A stretch of 64,000 nucleotides of DNA from Chaetoderma sp. LZ-2023a (taxonomy: Eukaryota; Mollusca; Caudofoveata; Chaetodermatida; Chaetodermatidae), in the NCBI GenBank assembly GCA_034401795.1, contig CM067372.1, forward strand, positions 14,022,940 through 14,086,939. Reading direction: 5' to 3'. Positions 10,854 to 25,230 of this stretch are shown here, piece by piece. Position 1 is the first letter of the stretch, and each line of letters starts with the position of its first letter. The translations under genes were made by a program, and so were the position numbers. The notes below the pieces were generated by a model. The model made no database searches, was not told the DNA's origin, and was given only the letters and a program-made list of their open reading frames with translations.

Positions 10854-11559
10854 GTTGTTAAAGCTGAAGGGTCATTATGAAATTAAGAAATATTTGTAGT
10901 AAAATAAATAGTAAGAAAATTAATTATTCATGTTTGCAATTTGTATCAGTTAAGCAGCCGCCATATTGCTTTGCGGTGGACATTTTCTTATCCCCACACC
11001 TCTGACATAATAAGTGAGTTCGTCAAATCTAAATCCGACCCCATACACTTTTTGATTCCTCCCTTGTCAGATGTCTAGCAAGCACCACGATATCAAAGTT
11101 TCTTCACGTAAAATACAGAGAAATCACGAACTGAGGACGGAAATGAATATGTTTATAATTACGTTCTATCCCATCCAGCGTAATCATCCAATCAAAATCG
11201 AATATAAATGTGTAGTTATTCTCTCTCAGACGAGGTAGTCCACCTTGCACGAACACCAAGACATTGTGGAAATATCAATAACGCGGACGTCATTGATCTG
11301 TGTAGATCAACTCAATTCAATCCAATTAGTTTATTTGCATATCAAAGCGAATGAGCCCTAAAGAATATAATCATAGAAAGACTGCCTCTAAAATGTGTGT
11401 ATATCTTATACGACGGCGATAGGATGCATGATTTTACGTTTTTACACTGAGCCACTGATAAGAATTCACACTAGTATAGGGGAAATTGGGGTAATATGTA
11501 CATATACATTATATTTGGCAATGGCCGATTTTGGTAAAATGCAAAATGATGTGGGATCG

Positions 11560-11770
11560 AGCTATCAATACCAATACCACTACGGCTACCAATATCGCTC
11601 CACTACCACCAACTCTGCCACCACCACCAAGAGCACCCTACTCCCCGATTAGACCCCCCGGCAGTACTACTACTACTACTACTATGATGATGATGACGAC
11701 TGCTGCTACTAGTACTACCTCGGTACCACGATCGTAACCATGACCACTGCCACGACAATGACGATGATGT
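11560..11770. repeat. Triplet-rich low-complexity tract inside the foldback
   Basis: Runs of CCA/ACC, TAC and GAT triplets. Open frames of 68-85 codons here are composition artefacts. Confidence 0.85.
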
Positions 11771-12242
11771 TAATGACGACGGCGATAACCAGAGGTCTAT
11801 CCAGGAGTTCGGAAGTCTTTATGGCAACTTCATGCGATGTGTTAAGATTTTTGTCAAATCGAGTAGTTTTTAGATATTTTCCGAAATATGCATTTGTGAT
11901 TGGCTAACTGACTAAGATGGCTGTCTGTCTGTCAGAACCATTTGGTAGAATTCAACCAAATTTGCTATGTGAGCTACCCATATGATTGCAGATTAGATGA
12001 GAACATTTATATTCAGCTCTGGCTCCTATGGTCAGGGGCGTGGTCAACAGTTTACTTATAAACATCTCGTTCGTTGCGATATCTCGACCAAAATTGTTCA
12101 GTGAAATTCAACCGAATTTGTTATATGAGGTATCCATAGCATTATCTAAGAGATGAGGGAAGGGTGGGCTGGTAGGGGGCAGGGGTGGGGAGAAATTTGA
12201 CACATCAAAAACAGGGTGCGGATTTCCGATGAGGCAATTTAA

Positions 12243-12545
12243 TTTTTCTTGTTGCAGTGGTTGGTGGTGATGGTGGATGTGGTGGTGGTTATGGTAGTGG
12301 TGGTTTGTGCTGATGGTGCTTCTTGCAGTAGTGGTGGTGTTTGCTATTGTAGGTGTTCTATTGGCATTTGTGCTGGTTGAAATTGTTATTGTGATGGTGG
12401 TGGTTCTGAGTATCGTTTACAACAGCGCCACGACTGGTCATAGCTGTTACTATTGGTGTTTATGTCGTTATTGACAGCAGCATCAGTGGCTGCGGTGTCA
12501 GCAGCGATGGTGGCAGCGGCAATGGTGTGTGCAGGCGTGTGCGTA
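12243..12545. repeat. GGT/GTG-rich low-complexity tract inside the foldback
   Basis: GGTGGTGATGGTGGATGTGG and similar, then GCAGCG-type triplets and a GTGTGCGTACGTGC stretch. The 61- and 77-codon frames here are incidental. Confidence 0.8.
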
Positions 12546-13275
12546 CGTGCATGCACGTGTGTGTATGACGACGGATGGGGCATAGAGTTGCTTATTAGTT
12601 CCCTCTCACCAAACCACAATATCCTTTTTAATGTTTAAAAAATCATGCATAGTATATGAAAATGCTTACACATTGCCCTACGCTCCCCTATTATATTAGG
12701 AATTCCAGTCTGTGGTATTTATAAAATTTCGATGCAGATTATAAAGGCGCTTAGCAGACTAGATCTTACTATTTGGCTAGTATGCATATCTTTGATATGC
12801 AAATAAACTAATTGAATTGATCTACACACAGATCGATGACGTCGGCATTGTTGGCATTTTCAAAATGTCCTGGTGTTGGTGCACGGTGGAATAGCTGGTC
12901 TGCGAGAGACTAACTACCCAATTTATATCAGATTTTGAATGGCTATTTATCCTGGATGGGATAGAAGATAATTATCAACATATTTATTTCATTTTTGTGT
13001 CCTCAGTTCGTGATTTCTCTGTATTTTATTTGAAGAAACATTGATATTGGGTCTCTCCTTAGATGCGTTACACACAAGGCATCAAAAAGTGAATGGGACG
13101 GATTTAGATTTGACGAGCTCTTATTAGGCTGGAGGTGTGGGGAAAAGAAAATGGCCGCCGCAAAACAATATAGCGGACGATTACTTGATACAAATTGCAA
13201 ACATGAATAATTAATTCACTTACTATTTTTTTTATTAAAAGACTCTTATTTTCATGACCTTTCAGCTTTAACAAC

Positions 13276-13535
13276 TGCCTACATCCGTCATCATTATAAC
13301 ACTTTGTATAGCAAATTTGGATGTGGGTCATAACTAAGTTGAGCACTCAATCCCTATTGTTACTTTGAAGAATAAAATTCTGTTTAAATCAAATACATCT
13401 CACCCTTACATGGAACAATAGATCTCAAAGCATCTGCAACAATTCAATTAAAATTACAAATAGTTACTAAAATTAAGGAATTCTAATTAAAACTATGATA
13501 AGCAGAACAGACAGAGATGCTTGACTCGTAAAGTT
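13276..13535. other. Intronic spacer between the foldback and the satellite
   Basis: AT-rich sequence without recognisable genes or repeats. Confidence 0.4.
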
Positions 13536-14793
13536 AGTGTCAGAGTAGATCCTAACCACAGAAATGTCCCACACTATGTCAGACTAGACCCTTGTAATGT
13601 CCCACACTGTCAGAATAGATCTTAACACACAGCTTCATAAATGTCACACACTATGTCAGACTAGATCCTAACACACAGCTTCGTAAATGTCCCACACTGT
13701 CAGAATAGATCTTAACACACAGCTTCATAAATGTCCCACACTATGTCAGACTAGATCCTAACACACAGCTTCATAAATGTCCCTCGCTATGTCAGACTAG
13801 ATTCTAACACACAGCGTCAGAAATATTCCATACTGTCAGACTAGATCCTAACACGCAGCTTCATAAATATCCCACACTATGTCAGAGTAGATCCTAACAC
13901 ACAGCTTCATAAATGTCCCATACTACATCAGACTAGATCCTAACACACAGATTCATAAATGTCTCTCACTATGTCAGAGTAGATCCTAACACACAGCTTC
14001 ATAAATGTCCCACACTATGTCAGAATAGATCTTAACACACAGCTTCATAAATGTCCCTCGCTATGTCAGACTAGATCCTAACACACAGCTTCAGACATAT
14101 TCCACACCATGTTAGACTAGATCCTAACACGCGACTTCATAAATGTCCCACACTATGTCAGACTAGATCCTAACACACAGCTTCATAAATGTCCCACACT
14201 ATGTCAGACTAGATCCTAACACACAGCTTCATAAATGTCCCACACTATTTCAGACTAGATCCTAACACACAGCTTCAGAAATGTCCCACACTATTTCAGA
14301 CTAGATCCTAACACACAGCTTCGTAAATGTCCCACACTGTCAGAATAGATCTTAACACACAGCTTCATAAATGTCCCTCGCTATGTCACACTAGATTCTA
14401 ACACACAGCGTCAGAAATATTCCATACTGTCAGACTAGATCCTAACACGCAGCTTCATAAATGTCCCACACTATGTCAGAGTAGATCCTAACACACAGCT
14501 TCATAAATGTCCCATACTACATCAGACTAGGTCCTAACACACAGCTTCAGAAATGTCCCACACTATGTCAGACTAGATCCTAACACACAAATTCATAAAT
14601 GTCCCTCACTATGTCAGAGTAGATGCTAACACACAGCTTCATAAATGTCCTACACTATGTCAGACTAGATCCTAACACACAGATTCATAAATGTCCCTCA
14701 CTATTTCAGAGTAGATCCTAACACGCAGCTTCATAAATGTCCCACACTATGTCAGACTAGATCCTAACACACAGCTTCATAAATGTCCCACAC

Positions 14794-16352
14794 TAGGGTT
14801 GCACGATTATTCACTTTTCATAATCGCGATCATTTAAAAAAAAAAATCGCGATCATACGATTAATCATGAACTATATTAACTACATCAATGCTGCTTTGA
14901 GGACGTTATTATGCTACTGCAGATTGTAAGATTATGGGTTAGGCATTTGGGTATACATAAATGGACAGAATACGCCAGTTGCTGATTGCAAACAAAGGAA
15001 TGTATCAAGACTTTTTTAGACGGAAAACGGAAGTTACCGTATTTCGCTTAATTGTAGCCTATGCTCTAATAGAAGCCCACCCCATAACTTTGACATATGA
15101 GCTCGAATGATTTCTTAGCAGTTTCAAAATGGCAAGACTCTGTATTAGAAGCCCACCCCCTAACTCAGCAGATTGTATAGGAAATTTTTTTTTAAAAGCA
15201 GATTTGTAAGAATAGCATGTATAATAATAACAATCGTGTCACTGGGTGTGTCTACTTCTGACAGATCTCTGCCCTGATACATTTCCGGCCCCTCTAGAAG
15301 TCAATACAGGCCTCGGATTGTAAATCTCGCCCACCCATTAGATTAATACCAATAGTAGGCCACGTATGTTCAAGATATAATAAGGTTTATTCCACACTTT
15401 TGTAGTCAAAATGCACTTAAAACACTCCTGGCATGATTAAATACCTTCCTTATAAATATAGTTTAAGACCAAATTTATGTACCAAACAAGTACGGGAGAA
15501 AATGTGCATCAATTTTGTAACGCCGATCAACATTAAATGATCCAAATTGAATTATTACGAATGACAATATAGCCAGCTTCTTAAGTTGGTGAGCCAGTGG
15601 CTCTTTTGCGATGGGAGGAGGCGTGTTCTCGCGAGATATTATACGCTAACAGGAGTTTATCAAACGGGTACCCGTTATTTAGATCAGTATAATACTCAGT
15701 TCCTATCGCGCAATGATAATATATAGAAATTCCCGAGTTCCGAGTCTCTGGTTCCAGAATATTTATATCCGAGTACTCGCTCTAAAATAAACTCTTCAAT
15801 TGGAAGCGAATCACGTGATTTGCATTTTTTCGCGACGCCATTTTATATCAAATTGTGGATTAATTTTGATGTAATAAACGACCTTTATTAAAGGATACGC
15901 AATATTTAGGCGCTCAAATCAAATAATTTTACTTCCCGGGGATGTTTTGAGGTATACATTAAACATAGGCATAGGCGGTGAGAATTTTTACGGGAGAAAA
16001 TGCTTGAATTTCCGTGGTATAAGTTTTAGAGAATGGGGAATGCGGGATAAGCGTGTGTGATTACAACAGCAATGACAAATAGCGACCAAGTGAACAATCT
16101 TTATTCATCTAAAACTAATCGTGAGTCAATACAAACAAATCAGTTATTTATTTAGTTTATTTAATCATTCACACATTCGGCTGATAGCCGGATGTTTGTT
16201 TCCATGATTGGTAACGCGAGCAGAGTTTCACTAGCGTAAAAGTGTCTTGACAAAAATTCAACATGGCGATTACACGATTATTTCATTTTATAATCGTCCA
16301 CGATCATTTTGAATTATATAATCGCAATTAATCGAAAAATCGTGCAACCCTA
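14794..16352. mobile_element. Non-autonomous hAT element, copy 1
   Basis: Terminal inverted repeats are TAGGGTTGCACGATT and its complement AATCGTGCAACCCTA. A perfect 8-bp target-site duplication TCCCACAC lies at 14786-14793 and 16353-16360, a word belonging to the 46-bp monomer. The 8-bp duplication and T/CAGGG ends are hallmarks of the hAT superfamily. Subterminal regions are rich in ATAATCG/CGATCAT words and hold a TCGCGATCAT hairpin around an A11 run. There is no transposase frame. At 1559 bp this is the most divergent copy (3-bp ATA deletion near 15225; private variants such as CCCATAACTTTG and TCTCGCCCACC). Confidence 0.93.
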
Positions 16353-17734
16353 TCCCACACTATGTCAGACTAGATCCTAACACACAGCTTCAGAAATGTC
16401 CCACACTATGTCAGACTAGATCCTAACACACAGCTTCAGAAATGTCCCACACTATGTCAGACTAGATCCTAACACACAGATTCATAAATGTCCCTCACTA
16501 TGTCAGAGTAGATGCTAACACACAGCTTCATAAATGTCCTACACTATGTCAGACTAGATCCTAACACACAGATTCATAAATGTCCCTCACTATTTCAGAG
16601 TAGATCCTAACACGCAGCTTCATAAATGTCCCACACTATGTCAGAATAGATCTTAACACACAGCTTCATAAATGTCCCTCGCTATGTCAGACTAGATCCT
16701 AACACACAGCTTCAGACATATTCCACACCATGTCAGACTAGATCCTAACACGCGACTTCATAAATGTCCCACACTATGTCAGACTAGATCCTAACACACA
16801 GCTTCATAAATGTCCCACACTGTCAGACTAGACCCTAACACACAGCTTCATAAATGTCCCACACTATGTCAGACTAGATCCTAACACGCGACTTCATTAA
16901 ATGTCCCACACTATGTCAGACTAGATCCTAACACAGCTTCATAAATGTCCCACACTATTTCAGACTAGATCCTAACACACAGCTTCATAAATTTCCCACA
17001 CTATGTCAGACTAGATCCTAACACACAGCTTCAGAAATGTCCCACACTATTTCAGACTAGATCCTAGCACACAGCTTCAGAAATGTCCCACACTATGTCA
17101 GACTAGATCCTAACACACAGCTTCATAAATGTCCCACACTATGTCAGACTAGATCCTAACACACAGCTTCATAAATGTCCCACACTATGTCAGACTAGAT
17201 CCTAACACAGCTTCAGAAATGTCCCACACTGTGTCAGACTAGATCCTAACACACAGCTTCAGAAATGTCCCACACTGTGTCAGACTAGATCCTAACACAC
17301 AGCTTCATAAAATGTCCCACACTATGTCAGACTAGATCCTAACACACAGCTTCAGCAATGTCCCACACTATGTCAGACGAGATCCTAACACAGCTTCATA
17401 AATGTGCCACACTATGTCAGACTAGATCCTAACACACAGCTTCATAAATGTCCCACGCTATTTCAGACTAGATCCTAACACACAGTTTCAGCAATGTCCC
17501 ACACTATGTCAGACTAGATCCTAACACACAGTTTCAGCAATGTCCCAAATTGTGTCAGACTAGATCCTATCACACAGCTTTATAAATGTCCCACACTATG
17601 TCAGACTAGATCCTAACACACAGATTCATAAATGTCCCTCACTATTTCAGAGTAGATCCTAACACGCAGCTTCATAAATGTCCCACACTATGTCAGACTA
17701 GATCCTAACACACAGCTTCATAAATGTCCCACAC

Positions 17735-19296
17735 TAGGGTTGCACGATTATTCACTTTTCATAATCGCGATCATTTAAAAAAAAAAATCGCGATCATACG
17801 ATTAATCATGAACTATATTAACTACATCAATGCTGCTTTGAGGACGTTATTATGCTACTGCAGATTGTAAGATTATGGGTTAGGCATTTGGGTATACATA
17901 AATGGACAGAATACGCCAGTTGCTGATTGCAAACAAAGGAATGTATCAAGACTTTTTTAGACGGAAAACGGAAGTTACCGTATTTCGCTTAATTGTAGCC
18001 TATGCTCTAATAGAAGCCCACCCCCTAACTTTGACATATGAGCTCGAATGATTTCTTAGCAGTTTCAAAATGGCAAGACTCTGTATTAGAAGCCCACCCC
18101 CTAACTCAGCAGATTGTATATGAAATTTTTTTTTAAAAGCAGATTTGTAAGAATAGCATGTATAATAATAATAACAATCGTGTCACTGGGTGTGTCTACT
18201 TCTGACAGATCTCTGCCCTGATACATTTCCGGCCCCTCTAGAAGTCAATACAGGCCTCGGATTGTAAATCTCGACCACCCATTAGATTAATACCAATAGT
18301 AGGCCACGTATGTTCAAGATATAATAAGGTTTATTCCACACTTTTGTAGTCAAAATGCACTTAAAACAGTCCTGGCATGATTAAATACCTTCCTTATAAA
18401 TATATTTTAAGACCAAATTTATGTACCAAACAAGTACGGGAGAAAATGTGCATCAATTTTGTAACGCCGATCAACATTAAATGATCCAAATTGAATTATT
18501 ACGAACGACAATATAGCCAGCTTCTTAAGTTGGTGAGCCAGTGGCTCTTTTGCGATGGGAGGAGGCGTGTTCTCGCGAGATATTATACGCTAACAGGAGT
18601 TTATCAAACGGGTACCCGTTATTTAGATCAGTATAATACTCAGTTCCGATCGCGCAATGATAATATATAGAAATTCCCGAGTTCCGAGTCCCTGGTTCCA
18701 GAATATTTATATCCGAGTACTCGCTCTAAAATAAACTCTTCAATTGGAAGCGAATCACGTGATTTGCATTTTTTCGCGACGCCATTTTATATCAAATTGT
18801 GGATTAATTTTGATGTAATAAACGACCTTTATTAAAGGATACGCAATATTTAGGCGCTCAAATCAAATAATTTTACTTCCCGGGGATGTTTTGAGGTATA
18901 CATTAAACATAGGCATAGGCGGTGAGAATTTTTACGGGAGAAAATGCTTGAATTTCCGTGGTATAAGTTTTAGAGAATGGGGAATGCGGGATAAGCATGT
19001 GTGATTACAACAGCAATGACAAATAGCGACCAAGTGAACAATCTTTATTCATCTAAAACTAATCGTGAGTCAATACAAACAAATCAGTTATTTATTTAGT
19101 TTATTTAATCATTCACACATTCGGCTGATAGCCGGATGTTTGTTTCCATGATTGGTAACGCGAGCAGAGTTTCACTAGCGTAAAAGTGTCTTGACAAAAA
19201 TTCAACATGGCGATTACACGATTATTTCATTTTATAATCGTCCACGATCATTTTGAATTATATAATCGCAATTAATCGAAAAATCGTGCAACCCTA
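17735..19296. mobile_element. Non-autonomous hAT element, copy 2
   Basis: 1562 bp, same ends and TCCCACAC flanks as copy 1. Shares two variants only with copy 5: GTATATGAAATT near 18121 and AAGCATGTGTG near 18994. Confidence 0.93.
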
Positions 19297-20724
19297 TCCC
19301 ACACTATGTCAGACTAGATCCTAACACACAGCTTCAGAAATGTCCCACACTATGTCAGACTAGATCCTAACACACAGCTTCAGAAATGTCCCACACTATG
19401 TCAGACTAGATCCTAACACACAGATTCATAAATGTCCCTCACTATGTCAGAGTAGATGCTAACACACAGCTTCATAAATGTCCTACACTATGTCAGACTA
19501 GATCCTAACACACAGATTCATAAATGTCCCTCACTATTTCAGAGTAGATCCTAACACGCAGCTTCATAAATGTCCCACACTATGTCAGAATAGATCTTAA
19601 CACACAGCTTCATAAATGTCCCTTGCTATGTCAGACTAGATCCTAACACACAGCTTCAGACATATTCCACACCATGTCAGACTAGATCCTAACACGCGAC
19701 TTCATAAATGTCCCACACTATGTCAGACTAGATCCTAACACACAGCTTCATAAATGTCCCACACTGTCAGACTAGACCCTAACACACAGCTTCATAAATG
19801 TCCCACACTATGTCAGACTAGATCCTAACACGCGACTTCATTAAATGTCCCACACTATGTCAGACTAGATCCTAACACAGCTTCATAAATGTCCCACACT
19901 ATTTCAGACTAGATCCTAACACACAGCTTCATAAATTTCCCACACTATGTCAGACTAGATCCTAACACACAGCTTCAGAAATGTCCCACATTATTTCAGA
20001 CTAGATCCTAGCACACAGCTTCAGAAATGTCCCACACTATGTCAGACTAGATCCTAACACACAGCTTCATAAATGTCCCACACTATGTCAGACTAGATCC
20101 TAACACACAGCTTCAGAAATGTCCCACACTATGTCAGACTAGATCCTAACACAGCTTCAGAAATGTCCCACACTGTGTCAGACTAGATCCTAACACACAG
20201 CTTCAGAAATGTCCCACACTGTGTCAGACTAGATCCTAACACACAGCTTCAGAAATGTCCCACACTGTGTCAGACTAGATCCTAACACACAGCTTCATAA
20301 AATGTCCCACACTATGTCAGACTAGATCCTAACACACAGCTTCAGCAATGTCCCACACTATGTCAGACTAGATCCTAACACAGCTTCATAAATGTGCCAC
20401 ACTATGTCAGACTAGATCCTAACACACAGCTTCATAAATGTCCCACACTATTTCAGACTAGATCCTAACACACAGTTTCAGCAATGTCCCACACTATGTC
20501 AGACTAGATCCTAACACACAGTTTCAGCAATGTCCCAAATTGTGTCAGACTAGATCCTATCACACAGCTTTATAAATGTCCCACACTATGTCAGACTAGA
20601 TCCTAACACACAGATTCATAAATGTCCCTCACTATTTCAGAGTAGATCCTAACACGCAGCTTCATAAATGTCCCACACTATGTCAGACTAGATCCTAACA
20701 CACAGCTTCATAAATGTCCCACAC

Positions 20725-22286
20725 TAGGGTTGCACGATTATTCACTTTTCATAATCGCGATCATTTAAAAAAAAAAATCGCGATCATACGATTAATCATG
20801 AACTATATTAACTACATCAATGCTGCTTTGAGGACGTTATTATGCTACTGCAGATTGTAAGATTATGGGTTAGGCATTTGGGTATACATAAATGGACAGA
20901 ATACGCCAGTTGCTGATTGCAAACAAAGGAATGTATCAAGACTTTTTTAGACGGAAAACGGAAGTTACTGTATTTCGCTTAATTGTAGCCTATGCTCTAA
21001 TAGAAGCCCACCCCCTAACTTTGACATATGAGCTCGAATGATTTCTTAGCAGTTTCAAAATGGCAAGACTCTGTATTAGAAGCCCACCCCCTAACTCAGC
21101 AGATTGTATAGGAAATTTTTTTTTAAAAGCAGATTTGTAAGAATAGCATGTATAATAATAATAACAATCGTGTCACTGGGTGTGTCTACTTCTGACAGAT
21201 CTCTGCCCTGATACATTTCCGGCCCCTCTAGAAGTCAATACAGGCCTCGGATTGTAAATCTCGACCACCCATTAGATTAATACCAATAGTAGGCCACGTA
21301 TGTTCAAGATATAATAAGGTTTATTCCACACTTTTGTAGTCAAAATGCACTTAAAACAGTCCTGGCATGATTAAATACCTTCCTTATAAATATATTTTAA
21401 GACCAAATTTATGTACCAAACAAGTACGGGAGAAAATGTGCATCAATTTTGTAACGCCGATCAACATTAAATGATCCAAATTGAATTATTACGAACGACA
21501 ATATAGCCAGCTTCTTAAGTTGGTGAGCCAGTGGCTCTTTTGCGATGGGAGGAGGCGTGTTCTCGCGAGATATTATACGCTAACAGGAGTTTATCAAACG
21601 GGTACCCGTTATTTAGATCAGTATAATACTCAGTTCCGATCGCGCAATGATAATATATAGAAATTCCCGAGTTCCGAGTCCCTGGTTCCAGAATATTTAT
21701 ATCCGAGTACTCGCTCTAAAATAAACTCTTCAATTGGAAGCGAATCACGTGATTTGCATTTTTTCGCGACGCCATTTTATATCAAATTGTGGATTAATTT
21801 TGATGTAATAAACGACCTTTATTAAAGGATACGCAATATTTAGGCGCTCAAATCAAATAATTTTACTTCCCGGGGATGTTTTGAGGTATACATTAAACAT
21901 AGGCATAGGCGGTGAGAATTTTTACGGGAGAAAATGCTTGAATTTCCGTGGTATAAGTTTTAGAGAATGGGGAATGCGGGATAAGCGTGTGTGATTACAA
22001 CAGCAATGACAAATAGCGACCAAGTGAACAATCTTTATTCATCTAAAACTAATCGTGAGTCAATACAAACAAATCAGTTATTTATTTAGTTTATTTAATC
22101 ATTCACACATTCGGCTGATAGCCGGATGTTTGTTTCCATGATTGGTAACGCGAGCAGAGTTTCACTAGCGTAAAAGTGTCTTGACAAAAATTCAACATGG
22201 CGATTACACGATTATTTCATTTTATAATCGTCCACGATCATTTTGAATTATATAATCGCAATTAATCGAAAAATCGTGCAACCCTA
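20725..22286. mobile_element. Non-autonomous hAT element, copy 3
   Basis: 1562 bp, same ends and flanks. Shares TTACTGTATTTC (near 20967) only with copy 6. Confidence 0.93.
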
Positions 22287-23668
22287 TCCCACACTATGTC
22301 AGACTAGATCCTAACACACAGCTTCAGAAATGTCCCACACTATGTCAGACTAGATCCTAACACACAGCTTCAGAAATGTCCCACACTATGTCAGACTAGA
22401 TCCTAACACACAGATTCATAAATGTCCCTCACTATGTCAGAGTAGATGCTAACACACAGCTTCATAAATGTCCTACACTATGTCAGACTAGATCCTAACA
22501 CACAGATTCATAAATGTCCCTCACTATTTCAGAGTAGATCCTAACACGCAGCTTCATAAATGTCCCACACTATGTCAGAATAGATCTTAACACACAGCTT
22601 CATAAATGTCCCTCGCTATGTCAGACTAGATCCTAACACACAGCTTCAGACATATTCCACACCATGTCAGACTAGATCCTAACACGCGACTTCATAAATG
22701 TCCCACACTATGTCAGACTAGATCCTAACACACAGCTTCATAAATGTCCCACACTGTCAGACTAGACCCTAACACACAGCTTCATAAATGTCCCACACTA
22801 TGTCAGACTAGATCCTAACACGCGACTTCATTAAATGTCCCACACTATGTCAGACTAGATCCTAACACAGCTTCATAAATGTCCCACACTATTTCAGACT
22901 AGATCCTAACACACAGCTTCATAAATTTCCCACACTATGTCAGACTAGATCCTAACACACAGCTTCAGAAATGTCCCACACTATTTCAGACTAGATCCTA
23001 GCACACAGCTTCAGAAATGTCCCACACTATGTCAGACTAGATCCTAACACACAGCTTCATAAATGTCCCACACTATGTCAGACTAGATCCTAACACACAG
23101 CTTCAGAAATGTCCCACACTATGTCAGACTAGATCCTAACACAGCTTCAGAAATGTCCCACACTGTGTCAGACTAGATCCTAACACACAGCTTCAGAAAT
23201 GTCCCACACTGTGTCAGACTAGATCCTAACACACAGCTTCATAAAATGTCCCACACTATGTCAGACTAGATCCTAACACACAGCTTCAGCAATGTCCCAC
23301 ACTATGTCAGACGAGATCCTAACACAGCTTCATAAATGTGCCACACTATGTCAGACTAGATCCTAACACACAGCTTCATAAATGTCCCACGCTATTTCAG
23401 ACTAGATCCTAACACACAGTTTCAGCAATGTCCCACACTATGTCAGACTAGATCCTAACACACAGTTTCAGCAATGTCCCAAATTGTGTCAGACTAGATC
23501 CTATCACACAGCTTTATAAATGTCCCACACTATGTCAGACTAGATCCTAACACACAGATTCATAAATGTCCCTCACTATTTCAGAGTAGATCCTAACACG
23601 CAGCTTCATAAATGTCCCACACTATGTCAGACTAGATCCTAACACACAGCTTCATAAATGTCCCACAC

Positions 23669-25230
23669 TAGGGTTGCACGATTATTCACTTTTCATAATC
23701 GCGATCATTTAAAAAAAAAAATCGCGATCATACGATTAATCATGAACTATATTAACTACATCAATGCTGCTTTGAGGACGTTATTATGCTACTGCAGATT
23801 GTAAGATTATGGGTTAGGCATTTGGGTATACATAAATGGACAGAATACGCCAGTTGCTGATTGCAAACAAAGGAATGTATCAAGACTTTTTTAGACGGAA
23901 AACGGAAGTTACCGTATTTCGCTTAATTGTAGCCTATGCTCTAATAGAAGCCCACCCCCTAACTTTGACATATGAGCTCGAATGATTTCTTAGCAGTTTC
24001 AAAATGGCAAGACTCTGTATTAGAAGCCCACCCCCTAACTCAGCAGATTGTATAGGAAATTTTTTTTTAAAAGCAGATTTGTAAGAATAGCATGTATAAT
24101 AATAATAACAATCGTGTCACTGGGTGTGTCTACTTCTGACAGATCTCTGCCCTGATACATTTCCGGCCCCTCTAGAAGTCAATACAGGCCTCGGATTGTA
24201 AATCTCGACCACCCATTAGATTAATACCAATAGTAGGCCACGTATGTTCAAGATATAATAAGGTTTATTCCACACTTTTGTAGTCAAAATGCACTTAAAA
24301 CAGTCCTGGCATGATTAAATACCTTCCTTATAAATATATTTTAAGACCAAATTTATGTACCAAACAAGTACGGGAGAAAATGTGCATCAATTTTGTAACG
24401 CCGATCAACATTAAATGATCCAAATTGAATTATTACGAACGACAATATAGCCAGCTTCTTAAGTTGGTGAGCCAGTGGCTCTTTTGCGATGGGAGGAGGC
24501 GTGTTCTCGCGAGATATTATACGCTAACAGGAGTTTATCAAACGGGTACCCGTTATTTAGATCAGTATAATACTCAGTTCCGATCGCGCAATGATAATAT
24601 ATAGAAATTCCCGAGTTCCGAGTCCCTGGTTCCAGAATATTTATATCCGAGTACTCGCTCTAAAATAAACTCTTCAATTGGAAGCGAATCACGTGATTTG
24701 CATTTTTTCGCGACGCCATTTTATATCAAATTGTGGATTAATTTTGATGTAATAAACGACCTTTATTAAAGGATACGCAATATTTAGGCGCTCAAATCAA
24801 ATAATTTTACTTCCCGGGGATGTTTTGAGGTATACATTAAACATAGGCATAGGCGGTGAGAATTTTTACGGGAGAAAATGCTTGAATTTCCGTGGTATAA
24901 GTTTTAGAGAATGGGGAATGCGGGATAAGCGTGTGTGATTACAACAGCAATGACAAATAGCGACCAAGTGAACAATCTTTATTCATCTAAAACTAATCGT
25001 GAGTCAATACAAACAAATCAGTTATTTATTTAGTTTATTTAATCATTCACACATTCGGCTGATAGCCGGATGTTTGTTTCCATGATTGGTAACGCGAGCA
25101 GAGTTTCACTAGCGTAAAAGTGTCTTGACAAAAATTCAACATGGCGATTACACGATTATTTCATTTTATAATCGTCCACGATCATTTTGAATTATATAAT
25201 CGCAATTAATCGAAAAATCGTGCAACCCTA
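23669..25230. mobile_element. Non-autonomous hAT element, copy 4
   Basis: 1562 bp, same ends and flanks. Carries none of the pairwise variants that mark copies 2/5, 3/6 or 6/7, so it is close to the family consensus. Confidence 0.93.

Larger units (their letters stand above)
10854..13275. mobile_element. Foldback element with ~490-bp inverted arms
   Basis: The left arm 10854-11347 is the reverse complement, with about 85-90% identity by eye, of the right arm 12790-13275. Landmarks: GTTGTTAAAGCTGA at the outer left end pairs with TCAGCTTTAACAAC at the right end. GCCGCCATATTGC near 10970 pairs with the complementary word near 13160. GTTTATTTGCATATCAAAG at the inner left edge pairs with CTTTGATATGCAAATAAAC. 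The 1.44-kb interior holds microsatellites and no transposase frame. It could be a foldback-type transposon or an inverted duplication. It lies wholly within the last GGA intron. Confidence 0.85.
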
